From contig CAAFWR010000126.1 in assembly GCA_900766745.1 (NCBI GenBank), positions 1 through 15,668 of the forward strand: 15,668 nucleotides of DNA, read 5' to 3'. The translations under genes and the position numbers were made by a program. This DNA comes from Methanobacteriaceae archaeon. GTDB lineage: Archaea > Methanobacteriota > Methanobacteria > Methanobacteriales > Methanobacteriaceae. A model generated the notes under the pieces. The model did no database searches and was not told the DNA's origin. It saw nothing but the letters and a program-made list of their open reading frames with translations. Shown here piece by piece: positions 8,507-14,613 of this stretch (the stretch's first letter is position 1; every line of letters starts with the position of its first letter).

Positions 8507-9358
8507 TTAATTATAGTTAAACTCAACAGTAACATCAACAATATTATTATCTAATGCTAAGGAATTTACATCTTCAATAATGGAATCCAACTGTTCATCA
8601 TTATCAATTTCAAGTTTCAGAGTAAGAACAGAATCAATACCATCTAAAGACCATAAGTGAAAATCATTAATGGCTGAAACTCCATCAATAGCTAAAATTT
8701 TATCCTTAAATTCGGTATTGTTAATAAGAGATGGTGTTTTTTGTAGGAATATCTCAAGAGATTCTTTAAGAGTTTTGGACAAGTTATAAATCAACCAAAG
8801 AGCAATGGCTATTGAAACTAATGGATCTAAAAATGGCACATTCCAGAATAAAAGAATTAAACTGATAATTAATATTGCAACCCATTCAAATATATCTCCT
8901 AAAAGATGGAGTAAAATAGCTTTCTCATTAAAGGTTATTCCGCTATGAAGTTTATAAGCAGACATTCCTTTAAAAATAATTCCTAAAATAGCCACTACAA
9001 GCATGCCTTCCGCATTTGGAGCTGAAGGGGCTAGCAGCCTACCTATAGACTCATAAATTACAATTACTGAAATTATTATAACAAAAATTGAAGTTATAGA
9101 AGCACCTAAAATTGAGAAACGCTGATAACCGTAAGTGTATTTGTCACTGCTGTCCCTACCTGAAATCCTTTCAAGACCCCAGGAAAGACCTATTGAAACA
9201 GTATCAGTTAAGTCATGTAAACAATCAGCTAGAACAGCCATACTATTTGTAAATATTGCTCCAACTATGACGACTATGTTAAATAATATGTTTACTACAA
9301 AAGCAAAAAAGAGATTTTTTGATGCCTTTAAATGATGATTATGTTTTTTAAGAATTAT
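8507..9358 (-). CDS. Cation diffusion facilitator (Zn/Co/Cd-type efflux transporter), non-canonical start
   Basis: CDF transporters export divalent metals in exchange for protons. The first ATG (9241) would give a 244-residue protein lacking the first membrane helix. The frame stays open upstream to a stop at 9371-9373, and codons from 9358 encode a His-rich stretch (HNHH) and a hydrophobic helix (FFAFVVNILFNIVVIVGA) just as in full-length CDF proteins. No ATG, GTG or TTG exists in that extension. AGGTGG at 9363-9368 points to ATA at 9358 (or ATT at 9355), giving about 283 residues, the family norm. With that numbering the metal site is H48xxxD52 in TM2 and a matching HxxxD (HLLGD) in TM5, as in zinc-type members; a cytoplasmic C-terminal domain with HLWSLDG follows. 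The start is either a rare codon or a mutated ATG. Confidence 0.85.
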   Translation of the reverse strand: MILKKHNHHLKASKNLFFAFVVNILFNIVVIVGAIFTNSMAVLADCLHDLTDTVSIGLSWGLERISGRDSSDKYTYGYQRFSILGASITSIFVIIISVIVIYESIGRLLAPSAPNAEGMLVVAILGIIFKGMSAYKLHSGITFNEKAILLHLLGDIFEWVAILIISLILLFWNVPFLDPLVSIAIALWLIYNLSKTLKESLEIFLQKTPSLINNTEFKDKILAIDGVSAINDFHLWSLDGIDSVLTLKLEIDNDEQLDSIIEDVNSLALDNNIVDVTVEFNYN

Positions 9359-9387
9359 ATGCCCACCTTTTTATTTCTATTAATAAA

Positions 9388-9401
9388 TTTTAAATATTAA
9401 A
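9388..9401. promoter_or_regulatory. Shared, near-palindromic TATA element between divergent genes
   Basis: The 69-base gap between the metal transporter (minus) and the 59-codon gene (plus) contains ttttaaatattaaa, which reads as a TATA-like box on both strands. Its centre lies about 34 bases from the plus ATG and about 36 bases from the proposed minus start, so either direction would give a leader of roughly 8-10 bases. This fits divergent transcription from one element; it is inferred from spacing only. Confidence 0.4.
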
Positions 9402-9427
9402 GAATAAATAAATTATTATGTGATAAA

Positions 9428-9607
9428 ATGGCAATGACTGGAACAACAATCTTTTCACATATTTTACCTATTATTTTTGGATTTTTCGGAGTTTTAATGA
9501 TGATTTCTGGAATGCTAGATGATAAAAAAACCAATTTAATCATCGGTATTGTTTTATTTATATTTGGTTGTGTATCTCCATTTATTATATTAAGTGCAAT
9601 GTTATAA
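9428..9607 (+). CDS. Small two-helix membrane protein of unknown function (59 aa)
   Basis: This is the only plus-strand gene supported in the window. ATG at 9428 is preceded by GTGAT, a Shine-Dalgarno-like match. The 59 residues form two hydrophobic helices (about residues 8-29 and 37-57) joined by a short charged loop, MLDDKKTN, which suggests a helical hairpin in the membrane with both ends on the same side. There is no Cys pair, metal motif or signal-peptidase site. It is divergent from the metal transporter and shares its last 6 bases with the convergent HisA-like gene. I do not recognise a family. Support for real coding comes from the RBS, the promoter geometry and the clean two-helix pattern; a chance reading frame cannot be fully excluded. 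Confidence 0.72.
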   Translation: MAMTGTTIFSHILPIIFGFFGVLMMISGMLDDKKTNLIIGIVLFIFGCVSPFIILSAML

Positions 9608-10288
9608 AATAGCTATTTCTCCATTATGAAGAGAAGTGCCTATTAATACTTTTTTTATTCCTTCTTTTTCAAGTTCATCTAATGAATCTTTATTTATTCC
9701 ACCAGCTATAATCAATTTATCTTTAAATTCTTCAAATTCTTTTAAAAGTTCTTTGTTAAATCCTTTATTTGTTCCAACACTGGAGATATCTAGAAGAATA
9801 ATTTCAGCAGGATCAAGGTATCTCAATATTTTTTTTAACTTATCTAATGATATGTCAAGATGTTTTGAGTATAATTTATTGTCTTTAATATCAATACTTA
9901 AAACTATCCTTTCCTTTGGAAAAGCTTCGAATATTCTTTGAAGTTCGTCAAGACTTTCCAATGTTTCTGTAGCCACTATTACCTTATATGCATAATCTAA
10001 AAAGAAAGTGTATGATTCAAAATCTTTAACTCCTCCATCAAATATTACTGGAAGAATATTATTAACCATTTTAACTTGATGTAAATTATGACCATTACTG
10101 TCTATTAAATCCAAATCAGCAATATACAACTCTTTTGCTCCATTTAATTTTAAATTATTAGCTATTTCTATTGGATCTGATGAATTTGAAAAAACACTCT
10201 GCAAAGGAGTGTAAGTTTCTCTTTGACCTGATTTACCACTAACTGCAATATTATCTTTTAAATCTAAAACAGGAACTTTGGTTATCAT
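9602..10288 (-). CDS. HisA-related TIM-barrel protein (COG1411-like), substrate unknown
   Basis: This 228-residue protein resembles the histidine enzyme HisA (ProFAR isomerase) but belongs to a divergent archaeal group seen in methanogens; it is unlikely to be the HisA of histidine synthesis. HisA-like features are D9 in strand 1 (VPVLDLKDN), a second acidic strand near residue 133 (LSIDIKDN), and C-terminal phosphate-binding turns AGGIN and GTSLHNG. ATG at 10288 has GGGATGAT upstream and a TATA box about 38 bases away. No histidine gene is nearby. Related genes are reported in gene sets of organisms using tetrahydromethanopterin or methanofuran, which makes a C1-cofactor role possible, but that is inference. 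Its stop codon overlaps the stop of the convergent 59-codon gene in the palindrome TTATAA. Confidence 0.8.
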   Translation of the reverse strand: MITKVPVLDLKDNIAVSGKSGQRETYTPLQSVFSNSSDPIEIANNLKLNGAKELYIADLDLIDSNGHNLHQVKMVNNILPVIFDGGVKDFESYTFFLDYAYKVIVATETLESLDELQRIFEAFPKERIVLSIDIKDNKLYSKHLDISLDKLKKILRYLDPAEIILLDISSVGTNKGFNKELLKEFEEFKDKLIIAGGINKDSLDELEKEGIKKVLIGTSLHNGEIAIL

Positions 10289-10321
10289 ATAATCATCCCT
10301 TATAAAGATTTATGATAAAAT

Positions 10322-10331
10322 GTAATATAAA
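10322..10331 (-). promoter_or_regulatory. TATA box for the HisA-like gene
   Basis: Minus strand TTTATATTAC, preceded by AAAC, is centred about 38 bases before the ATG at 10288. Transcription would start near 10300, leaving a leader of about 12 bases that contains GGGATGAT. Confidence 0.6.
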
Positions 10332-10338
10332 GTTTGTT

Positions 10339-10420
10339 AAAAAGAGAGGGAAAGTTTAAGCTATAAAAGCTTAAGTGTTCTCCCTAAATGGTTAATTTAA
10401 TAAAAAATATGAATTCTTTA
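10339..10420 (-). ncRNA. Candidate small RNA with own promoter, hairpin and T-run
   Basis: A strong archaeal promoter (BRE-like GTAAAC plus TTTATATATC, 10441-10456) would start a minus-strand RNA near 10420. This RNA contains a hairpin at 10347-10385: AGGGAGA pairs with TTTCCCT, a small internal loop (ACAC against AC) follows, then TTAAGCT pairs with AGCTTAA around a 5-base loop. TTTTT (10339-10343) follows at once. One outer pair is G-U on the minus strand but A-C on the plus strand, so the minus RNA folds better. The product would be about 80 bases with no obvious reading frame. It may instead be a hairpin-assisted terminator; no known RNA family is recognised. Confidence 0.4.
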
Positions 10421-10440
10421 ATTTAATTATTAAACTTAAT

Positions 10441-10456
10441 GATATATAAAGTTTAC
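10441..10456 (-). promoter_or_regulatory. Strong archaeal promoter with no downstream protein gene
   Basis: Minus strand GTAAACTTTATATATC is a BRE-like and TATA-box match, among the best in the window. The next start codon downstream (10288) is about 150 bases away and has its own TATA box, so this promoter probably serves the candidate small RNA at 10339-10420. Confidence 0.5.
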
Positions 10457-10644
10457 CTTACTTTAATTAAAATAAAGTTTAGTTGAATATACAAATAACC
10501 TAAAATCAAATACAAAATTAAAATATGCATACTAAAAACTAAAAAAATTAGAAAAAATATGCTGAAAATATAAAAAAATTATACAAAACTATAAAAAATC
10601 GAATAAATAATTGAAAAAATAAATAAAATAAAATTGAACAAAAA

Positions 10645-10929
10645 TTACTCTCTATAGTTCTCATCAATGAAAGAATCTAATCGAGCATAAGCATTATCAA
10701 CAGCAATGCTTAGATATTCCTCATTAATATCAGTAAGACCATCAAAAAGAAGATCAACATCAACAGAAACATCTAATTGTTCATCTTCGTAGCTAACACT
10801 AATACCTAAATCTATATCCTCAAGTTCTTTAATAGAAACACTTTTAGAAATTTCAATAGTTAAAAATTCACTAAAATTTTCAGAAATAGCTACTAAATCA
10901 TCATCATTAAGGGCTTTAAGTTTAGACAT
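10645..10929 (-). CDS. DUF3194-like small archaeal protein downstream of prefoldin beta
   Basis: This is an acidic 94-residue protein with no membrane segment or metal site. It has a repeated beta-like pattern (VSVSYEDEQLDVSVDVDLLF) followed by a C-terminal helix (SIAVDNAYARLDSFI). Position and content fit the archaeal DUF3194 family, usually found just downstream of the prefoldin beta gene; the family call is from memory of gene order and general similarity. The function is unknown, and a link to protein folding or translation is inferred only from context. ATG at 10929 lies 33 bases after the pfdB stop; the gap contains T-runs and no strong Shine-Dalgarno sequence, so expression may be lower than that of pfdB. 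T-rich sequence follows the stop codon. Confidence 0.75.
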   Translation of the reverse strand: MSKLKALNDDDLVAISENFSEFLTIEISKSVSIKELEDIDLGISVSYEDEQLDVSVDVDLLFDGLTDINEEYLSIAVDNAYARLDSFIDENYRE

Positions 10930-10962
10930 GAAAAATCAGGAAAAATAAAAAAAGGAGATGAT

Positions 10963-11343
10963 TTAATCATCATCTTCATCTTCTTCATCATCAGCAGGAG
11001 CAAAAGTACCTTGCATAGCTGTTTGAATAGAAGATTGCATTTCGTTAAGTTTTTTCATAACTCTTTCTTCTTGGCGAGACATAGTTTGTTTTCTTAATTG
11101 AAGAGTTTCTAATTTCTCTTCCATTTCACCAAGAGCCTCATCGTAGTCAACTTTAATAAGTAAACTTCCTGCTTGTTTAAATACCTCAGTAGATGCATCA
11201 GTTTTCTTTAATTCTTCAATAGCTTTTTCGGTTTCTTGAAGTTGAATTTCTACATTTTGGATTTGCATAGTTACAGCTTGAGCTTGTTGCTGTAATTGTT
11301 GGAATTGATTTAATTGATGTTGAATATTTTCTGGAATTTCCAT
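10963..11343 (-). CDS. pfdB: Prefoldin beta subunit
   Basis: Prefoldin is a cytosolic hexamer of two alpha and four beta subunits that captures unfolded proteins and hands them to the thermosome. This 126-residue beta-class subunit has two long coiled-coil helices (about residues 5-50 and 70-112) joined by the short beta hairpin typical of the smaller subunit. The N-terminal Gln-rich [13 protein letters not shown] and the central [20 protein letters not shown] are characteristic. The C-terminus ends in a strongly acidic tail (DDEEDEDDD). ATG at 11343 has AGGTGAT 3 bases upstream, a near-perfect match to the archaeal anti-Shine-Dalgarno, and its own TATA box overlaps the end of pcc1. The alpha subunit is not in this window. 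Confidence 0.96.
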   Translation of the reverse strand: MEIPENIQHQLNQFQQLQQQAQAVTMQIQNVEIQLQETEKAIEELKKTDASTEVFKQAGSLLIKVDYDEALGEMEEKLETLQLRKQTMSRQEERVMKKLNEMQSSIQTAMQGTFAPADDEEDEDDD

Positions 11344-11391
11344 TTTATCACCTACTTAATTTAATTATCAACTTAATTATTGTAAATTATA

Positions 11392-11400
11392 GTATATAAA
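11392..11400 (-). promoter_or_regulatory. TATA box for pfdB inside the cluster
   Basis: Minus strand TTTATATAC lies directly after the pcc1 stop codon and about 50 bases before the pfdB ATG, predicting a leader of about 27 bases that includes AGGTGAT at 11347-11353. This would let prefoldin be transcribed independently of the ribosomal genes upstream. Confidence 0.55.
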
Positions 11401-11401
11401 C

Positions 11402-11668
11402 TTATACAGTTAAATTATGAATCTCAAAAGATAATTTAATCCATTTAATTACTGAATTGAAAGAAGCTCTAAAAGATGTGGCATCTTGAGCATTAATATT
11501 AATAGATATTATATTATCTGCAATATCCATCGTAATTGATGATCTGTAATCAGGAGCTGTTTTAATCTCTAAAATTATTGAATCATAAATAATTTTTGCC
11601 TGTTGGTTATTATCAAATTCGATGGTTATCTTATTGTTAATTTCTTCAATAGGGCTTTTTTCTAACAT
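11402..11668 (-). CDS. pcc1: KEOPS complex subunit Pcc1
   Basis: Pcc1 is the small dimerising subunit of KEOPS, which makes the universal t6A modification at position 37 of ANN-decoding tRNAs together with Kae1, Bud32 and Cgi121. The 88-residue length fits. The typical Pcc1 pattern is visible: an early beta strand ITIEF, a helix beginning with NNQQAKIIYDSI, the segment APDYRSS, a strand ISININA followed by DATSFRASFNS, and a C-terminal helix. ATG at 11668 lies inside the last codons of the Brix gene (7-base overlap) with AAGGA upstream, which implies translational coupling. None of the other KEOPS genes is in this window. Confidence 0.9.
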   Translation of the reverse strand: MLEKSPIEEINNKITIEFDNNQQAKIIYDSIILEIKTAPDYRSSITMDIADNIISININAQDATSFRASFNSVIKWIKLSFEIHNLTV

Positions 11669-12150
11669 GTTCCTTCTTCTAAGATCTTACGAACTTTAAT
11701 TTTAAATTCAGTCTTTTCCCCAAATTTATTAACAAATTCTATAGTAGCTACTAAATTATCAGTGCCATTATCAATAAAAATATAGTTTGAGTTATCTTTA
11801 TCTACAAGATCAAAATTAAAGATTTTACTTATGATATCTAATTTTTTAACTCTAGAAACAACAGTTAAATCCTTAGGAAGAATATGTAACCTTTCATTTG
11901 TTAAAGAGGCAGTTATTAATATTACAAGTAAAATTTCTCCTTTATTTGAATAAAAAGTAACTTTACTAGGATTTCCTTTAATCTCATTAACAACAGCTAG
12001 ATTAACTTCATCTTCTTCTAAAGCTCTTAATAAAAGTTCACGCATATTCATTTTTCCACGATTTACATATGTGGATCCTGTTGCATGAGAAAAGTTCTTA
12101 CAGAATTTTCTTGTTTTTGGAGAAGGCTTTCTAGAAGTTGAAATTAACAT
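11662..12150 (-). CDS. Brix-domain ribosome biogenesis protein (Imp4-like)
   Basis: Archaeal single-domain Brix proteins (162 residues here, the usual size) are related to the eukaryotic Imp4/Rpf factors and are thought to act in rRNA processing or large-subunit assembly. The N-terminal signature LISTSRKPSPKTRKFC, followed by a stretch with YVNRGKMNMRELL, is typical. Further on, the pattern of strands VNLAVVNEIKGNPSKVTFY and ILLVILITASL matches the family. ATG at 12150 is 35 bases after the rpoP stop; the ribosome binding site is weak. The gene overlaps pcc1 by 7 bases. Its place between rpoP and pcc1 is the usual one in methanogens. Confidence 0.88.
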   Translation of the reverse strand: MLISTSRKPSPKTRKFCKNFSHATGSTYVNRGKMNMRELLLRALEEDEVNLAVVNEIKGNPSKVTFYSNKGEILLVILITASLTNERLHILPKDLTVVSRVKKLDIISKIFNFDLVDKDNSNYIFIDNGTDNLVATIEFVNKFGEKTEFKIKVRKILEEGTC

Positions 12151-12185
12151 AAGACCATCATAAAAATAATAAATGAAAAAAAGAA

Positions 12186-12317
12186 TTATCTTGCTTTAAT
12201 AATTCTAGTTACTTCTGGAACATTTTTGAATAAAATCCTATATCTACATTTAGGACATTTATTTTCCATATAACTTTTATGGTCTACTTCTGTTCCACAA
12301 TTAGGACATTTATACAA
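12186..12317 (-). CDS. rpoP: DNA-directed RNA polymerase subunit P (Rpo12), TTG start
   Basis: This 43-residue zinc ribbon subunit of archaeal RNA polymerase corresponds to eukaryotic Rpb12. Zinc ligands are C4 and C7 (KCPNCG) and C21 and C24 (KCPKCR), followed by the conserved [13 protein letters not shown]. The start is TTG at 12317, supported by GGGGGAG in the 3' end of the upstream gene and by the family's N-terminus. No ATG is available upstream in frame before the L37Ae stop. The L37Ae stop codon TAA (12318-12320) abuts this TTG with no gap and in the same frame, so the two are surely translated from one message. The gene is easily missed because it is short and lacks ATG. Confidence 0.95.
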   Translation of the reverse strand: MYKCPNCGTEVDHKSYMENKCPKCRYRILFKNVPEVTRIIKAR

Positions 12318-12590
12318 TTATTCTCCCCCTAAATCAGCATTTCTGATGTTACGTGCTGCAGATCTTGCCATAGGAGTTTGTGGTACGAATGCTCCTCCAG
12401 TGAAAACTGCACCACATTTTTTGCATTTCCAAATACCTGCTGCTTGCCTTTTTACATAAGGTCTATCACATTTAGGACAAACATGATTTTTTTTCATGTT
12501 TTCTTCAATGTTTTTTACAGCTCTTTTAGCTTTTCTTCCGTATCTTGCTCCAAATCTTCCTGTAATACCCACTTTTTTAGTTCTTGCCAT
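12318..12590 (-). CDS. rpl37ae: 50S ribosomal protein L37Ae (eL43)
   Basis: This is a 90-residue zinc-binding protein of the archaeal large ribosomal subunit. A basic N-terminus ([19 protein letters not shown]) is followed by a zinc ribbon with C38, C41, C56 and C59 (CPKC and CKKC) and the conserved [18 protein letters not shown] at 12590 has GGAGAG about 7 bases upstream. It heads the cluster L37Ae - RpoP - Brix - Pcc1 - prefoldin beta - DUF3194-like. Its stop codon touches the rpoP start codon. Confidence 0.97.
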   Translation of the reverse strand: MARTKKVGITGRFGARYGRKAKRAVKNIEENMKKNHVCPKCDRPYVKRQAAGIWKCKKCGAVFTGGAFVPQTPMARSAARNIRNADLGGE

Positions 12591-12712
12591 TTATATTCTC
12601 TCCATATATAAAATTAATCTTAATTATTTATGAAATAAATGCAATCTAAATTAAAATTACATTTAAAAATTTATAATCATAAAATTATCTAATATAATAA
12701 TATTATATTACT

Positions 12713-12725
12713 ATATATTTAAAGT
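12713..12725 (-). promoter_or_regulatory. Possible TATA box for the L37Ae cluster
   Basis: Minus strand CTTTAAATATATA is the best upstream TATA match and would give a leader of about 100 bases before the ATG at 12590. Closer A/T stretches (TTATAAATTT at about 12665-12680, TTTTATATAT at about 12604-12613) compete; the nearest is too close to the start codon unless the message is almost leaderless. Confidence 0.35.
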
Positions 12726-12762
12726 TAATGGTTTTTAGATTGATTTTAAGAGAAATAGAATG

Positions 12763-12778
12763 AAAAAGAAAAAATAAA
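12763..12778 (-). terminator. Oligo-T terminator after the mfnB-guaB operon
   Basis: Just after the stop codon of the 106-residue gene the minus strand reads T-runs (TTTATTTTTTCTTTTT). This is a typical archaeal intrinsic terminator and separates the operon from the ribosomal cluster. Confidence 0.55.
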
Positions 12779-12783
12779 GACTG

Positions 12784-13104
12784 TTATAATAATCCTTCAG
12801 ATTCAGACCACTTAACAGTCTCCTGCTCTCCTTTATCATTAGTTATAGTAGTTTCATGTACATCATCCTTACCACTATCAGATGATGAAGATTGATGACT
12901 ATCCTGTGAACTAAAATGGTAATCATCAATATTATGCTCTTCAACATTAGAATCGGAGTGAGCACTACTATTTAAACTTGAGTTAGTAGAATTCCCAATA
13001 GGAGTTTCATTATTATCAGCAGTAGCTACAGTGAAAATTGTGAATACAACACAAATAACTGCAATAATAGCCAATATAATGAATATTATTTTCTTTACAT
13101 CCAT
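12784..13104 (-). CDS. Membrane-anchored Ser/Asp-rich protein of unknown function (106 aa)
   Basis: After a short MDVKK start comes one hydrophobic helix (residues about 6-29, KIIFIILAIIAVICVVFTIF), then a low-complexity tail rich in Ser, Asp, Asn and His, ending in a less repetitive segment (ETTITNDKGEQETVKWSESE). The pattern suggests a single-pass membrane protein with the tail outside the cell, or an uncleaved signal anchor; no lipobox or sortase signal is seen. ATG at 13104 is preferred over the adjacent TTG at 13107 because AGGTG lies 5 bases before the ATG but only 2 before the TTG. It follows guaB by 14 bases and should be co-transcribed. The family is unknown and the composition hinders homology search. 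Confidence 0.75.
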   Translation of the reverse strand: MDVKKIIFIILAIIAVICVVFTIFTVATADNNETPIGNSTNSSLNSSAHSDSNVEEHNIDDYHFSSQDSHQSSSSDSGKDDVHETTITNDKGEQETVKWSESEGLL

Positions 13105-13118
13105 CAAAACACCTAAAT

Positions 13119-14600
13119 TTAATCTAATGTTGGATAATTAGGGCTTTCGTTAGTAATTAATAAATCATGAGGATGAGATTCTTTAATACCGCTACTGGTA
13201 ATTCTTACGAATTTAGCTTTTTGTTGCATATCCTCAATATCTTTAGCACCACAGTAACCCATTGAAGATTTAAGACCTCCAACAAGCTGGAATAAAATTT
13301 CACTAACAGTACCCCTATATGGTACAGCACCTTCAATTCCTTCAGGAACATATTTTGTATGTTTCATGTGACTTTTAGATCCTTGGAAGTATCTATCTGC
13401 CCCTCCATCAGCTTCATTAGTCATAGCACCCATTGAACCCATTCCACGATACTTTTTATATTGCTTACCATTCATAACAACAATATCACCAGGAGCCTCA
13501 TAGGATGCTGCAAGTAAATTACCAAGCATTACTGCATCAGCTCCTGCACCAATAGCTTTTGCAATATCACCTGAATATCTAATTCCACCATCAGCTATTA
13601 CAGGCACTCCATGTTGTTTAGCAATGTCTGCAACTTGAGAAATAGCCGTAAGTTGAGGAACACCAACACCAGCTACAATACGGGTGGTACACATTGAACC
13701 TGGACCAATACCAACCTTAAGTCCATCAACACCCATGGAAATTAAATCTTCAGCAGCTTCAGCAGTAGCTATGTTTCCAACACATAACTCAGCATTAATA
13801 TTATCTTTAATTGTCTTAGTAAATTCTACTGCATTCATATTATGGGCATGAGCGCAATCAATAGAAATAATATCTGCACCAGCTTCATCAAGAGCTATTG
13901 CTCTATCAAGATCAAATGGACCACAGGCAGCAGCTACAAGGAAATTACCATCACTATCACGTGAAGCATTAGGATATTGAGATTGGTTTAAAATATCTTT
14001 AATAGTGACAATACCTACAAGTTTACCATCACGAAGTACTGGAAGTCTTTCAACTTTATTTTCATAAGCAATATTTAATGCTTCTTCAGTTGTAATCGGT
14101 TCTTCAATAGTCACAACGTCAGATGTCATAATGTCTTTTACAGTTTTTTCAGAACCTGATTTTAATACTGGCCTAATATCCCTTTTAGAAATGATTCCGA
14201 TAATTTCATCCCCATCCATTACTGGAAGACCACTTATTAGCTCATCATTCATTTTTGCCTGTACATCAAGAATAGTTGAATCTGGAGTAATAGTTACAAC
14301 ATCACGAATAGTAATTTCTTCAGCTTCTTTTACTTTCCTAACTTCTTCAACTTGCCTTTCTTTAGTGATATTTCTGTGAATAACACCAATACCACCTTCT
14401 TGAGCCATACCAATTGCAAGATCTGCTTCAGTTACAGTATCCATAGCAGCACTTAAAACAGGAATGTTAAGTTTAATCCCTTTAGATAACTGAATTTCAG
14501 TATTAACATCTTTAGGCTCAACATAACTTGCATTAGGAGTAAGTAAAAAGTCATCGAAAGTATAAGCAATTGGAGCTTCTTGTACTTTTTTTGAAAACAT
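13119..14600 (-). CDS. guaB: Inosine-5'-monophosphate dehydrogenase
   Basis: IMPDH oxidises IMP to XMP with NAD+, the first committed step to guanine nucleotides. It is a TIM barrel interrupted by two regulatory CBS domains (about residues 95-205). The catalytic loop GPGSMCTTR carries Cys304, which bonds the substrate; [10 protein letters not shown] near 50, phosphate-binding [18 protein letters not shown] and the flap residues DRYFQ are present. The frame extends upstream to 14636, but ATG at 14600 is chosen (493 residues) because AAGGAGG lies just before it, the protein then begins as other IMPDHs do, and the longer form would overlap mfnB. It is 13 bases after the mfnB stop, and a small membrane protein gene follows after 14 bases. 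Confidence 0.97.
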   Translation of the reverse strand: MFSKKVQEAPIAYTFDDFLLTPNASYVEPKDVNTEIQLSKGIKLNIPVLSAAMDTVTEADLAIGMAQEGGIGVIHRNITKERQVEEVRKVKEAEEITIRDVVTITPDSTILDVQAKMNDELISGLPVMDGDEIIGIISKRDIRPVLKSGSEKTVKDIMTSDVVTIEEPITTEEALNIAYENKVERLPVLRDGKLVGIVTIKDILNQSQYPNASRDSDGNFLVAAACGPFDLDRAIALDEAGADIISIDCAHAHNMNAVEFTKTIKDNINAELCVGNIATAEAAEDLISMGVDGLKVGIGPGSMCTTRIVAGVGVPQLTAISQVADIAKQHGVPVIADGGIRYSGDIAKAIGAGADAVMLGNLLAASYEAPGDIVVMNGKQYKKYRGMGSMGAMTNEADGGADRYFQGSKSHMKHTKYVPEGIEGAVPYRGTVSEILFQLVGGLKSSMGYCGAKDIEDMQQKAKFVRITSSGIKESHPHDLLITNESPNYPTLD

Positions 14601-14613
14601 TTCTTTATCCTCC

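Larger units (their letters stand above)
10289..10644. other. 356-bp AT-rich non-coding spacer
   Basis: No convincing reading frame is present on either strand. From right to left it holds T-rich minus-strand sequence that can terminate the DUF3194-like gene (about 10590-10643), a strong minus-strand TATA box (10441-10450), a hairpin followed by five T (10339-10385), and the TATA box of the HisA-like gene (10322-10331). The middle two elements define a candidate small RNA. Confidence 0.7.

Noticed and set aside
9135..9335. Plus-strand 66-codon frame opposite the start of the metal transporter
   Set aside because: The opposite strand encodes conserved CDF helices 1-2 here; this frame has no ribosome binding site or recognisable content.
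9636..9941. Plus-strand 101-codon frame opposite the HisA-like gene
   Set aside because: Antisense shadow of a TIM-barrel gene with Ser/Phe-rich composition.
1038..10288. Mobile element or integrated virus around the giant helicase
   Set aside because: No integrase, transposase, tRNA attachment site or terminal inverted repeats are visible, and base composition matches the neighbours.
10289..10644. tRNA or known small RNA gene in the spacer
   Set aside because: No T-loop GGTTCRA pattern, acceptor stem, or C/D box arrangement could be found; only the simple hairpin described remains.
12378..12611. Plus-strand 77-codon frame opposite L37Ae
   Set aside because: Complement of a conserved ribosomal protein gene; the many Cys, Phe and Ser residues arise from lysine and arginine codons on the other strand.
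14131..14379. Plus-strand 82-codon frame opposite the guaB CBS domains
   Set aside because: Antisense shadow with no start signals.
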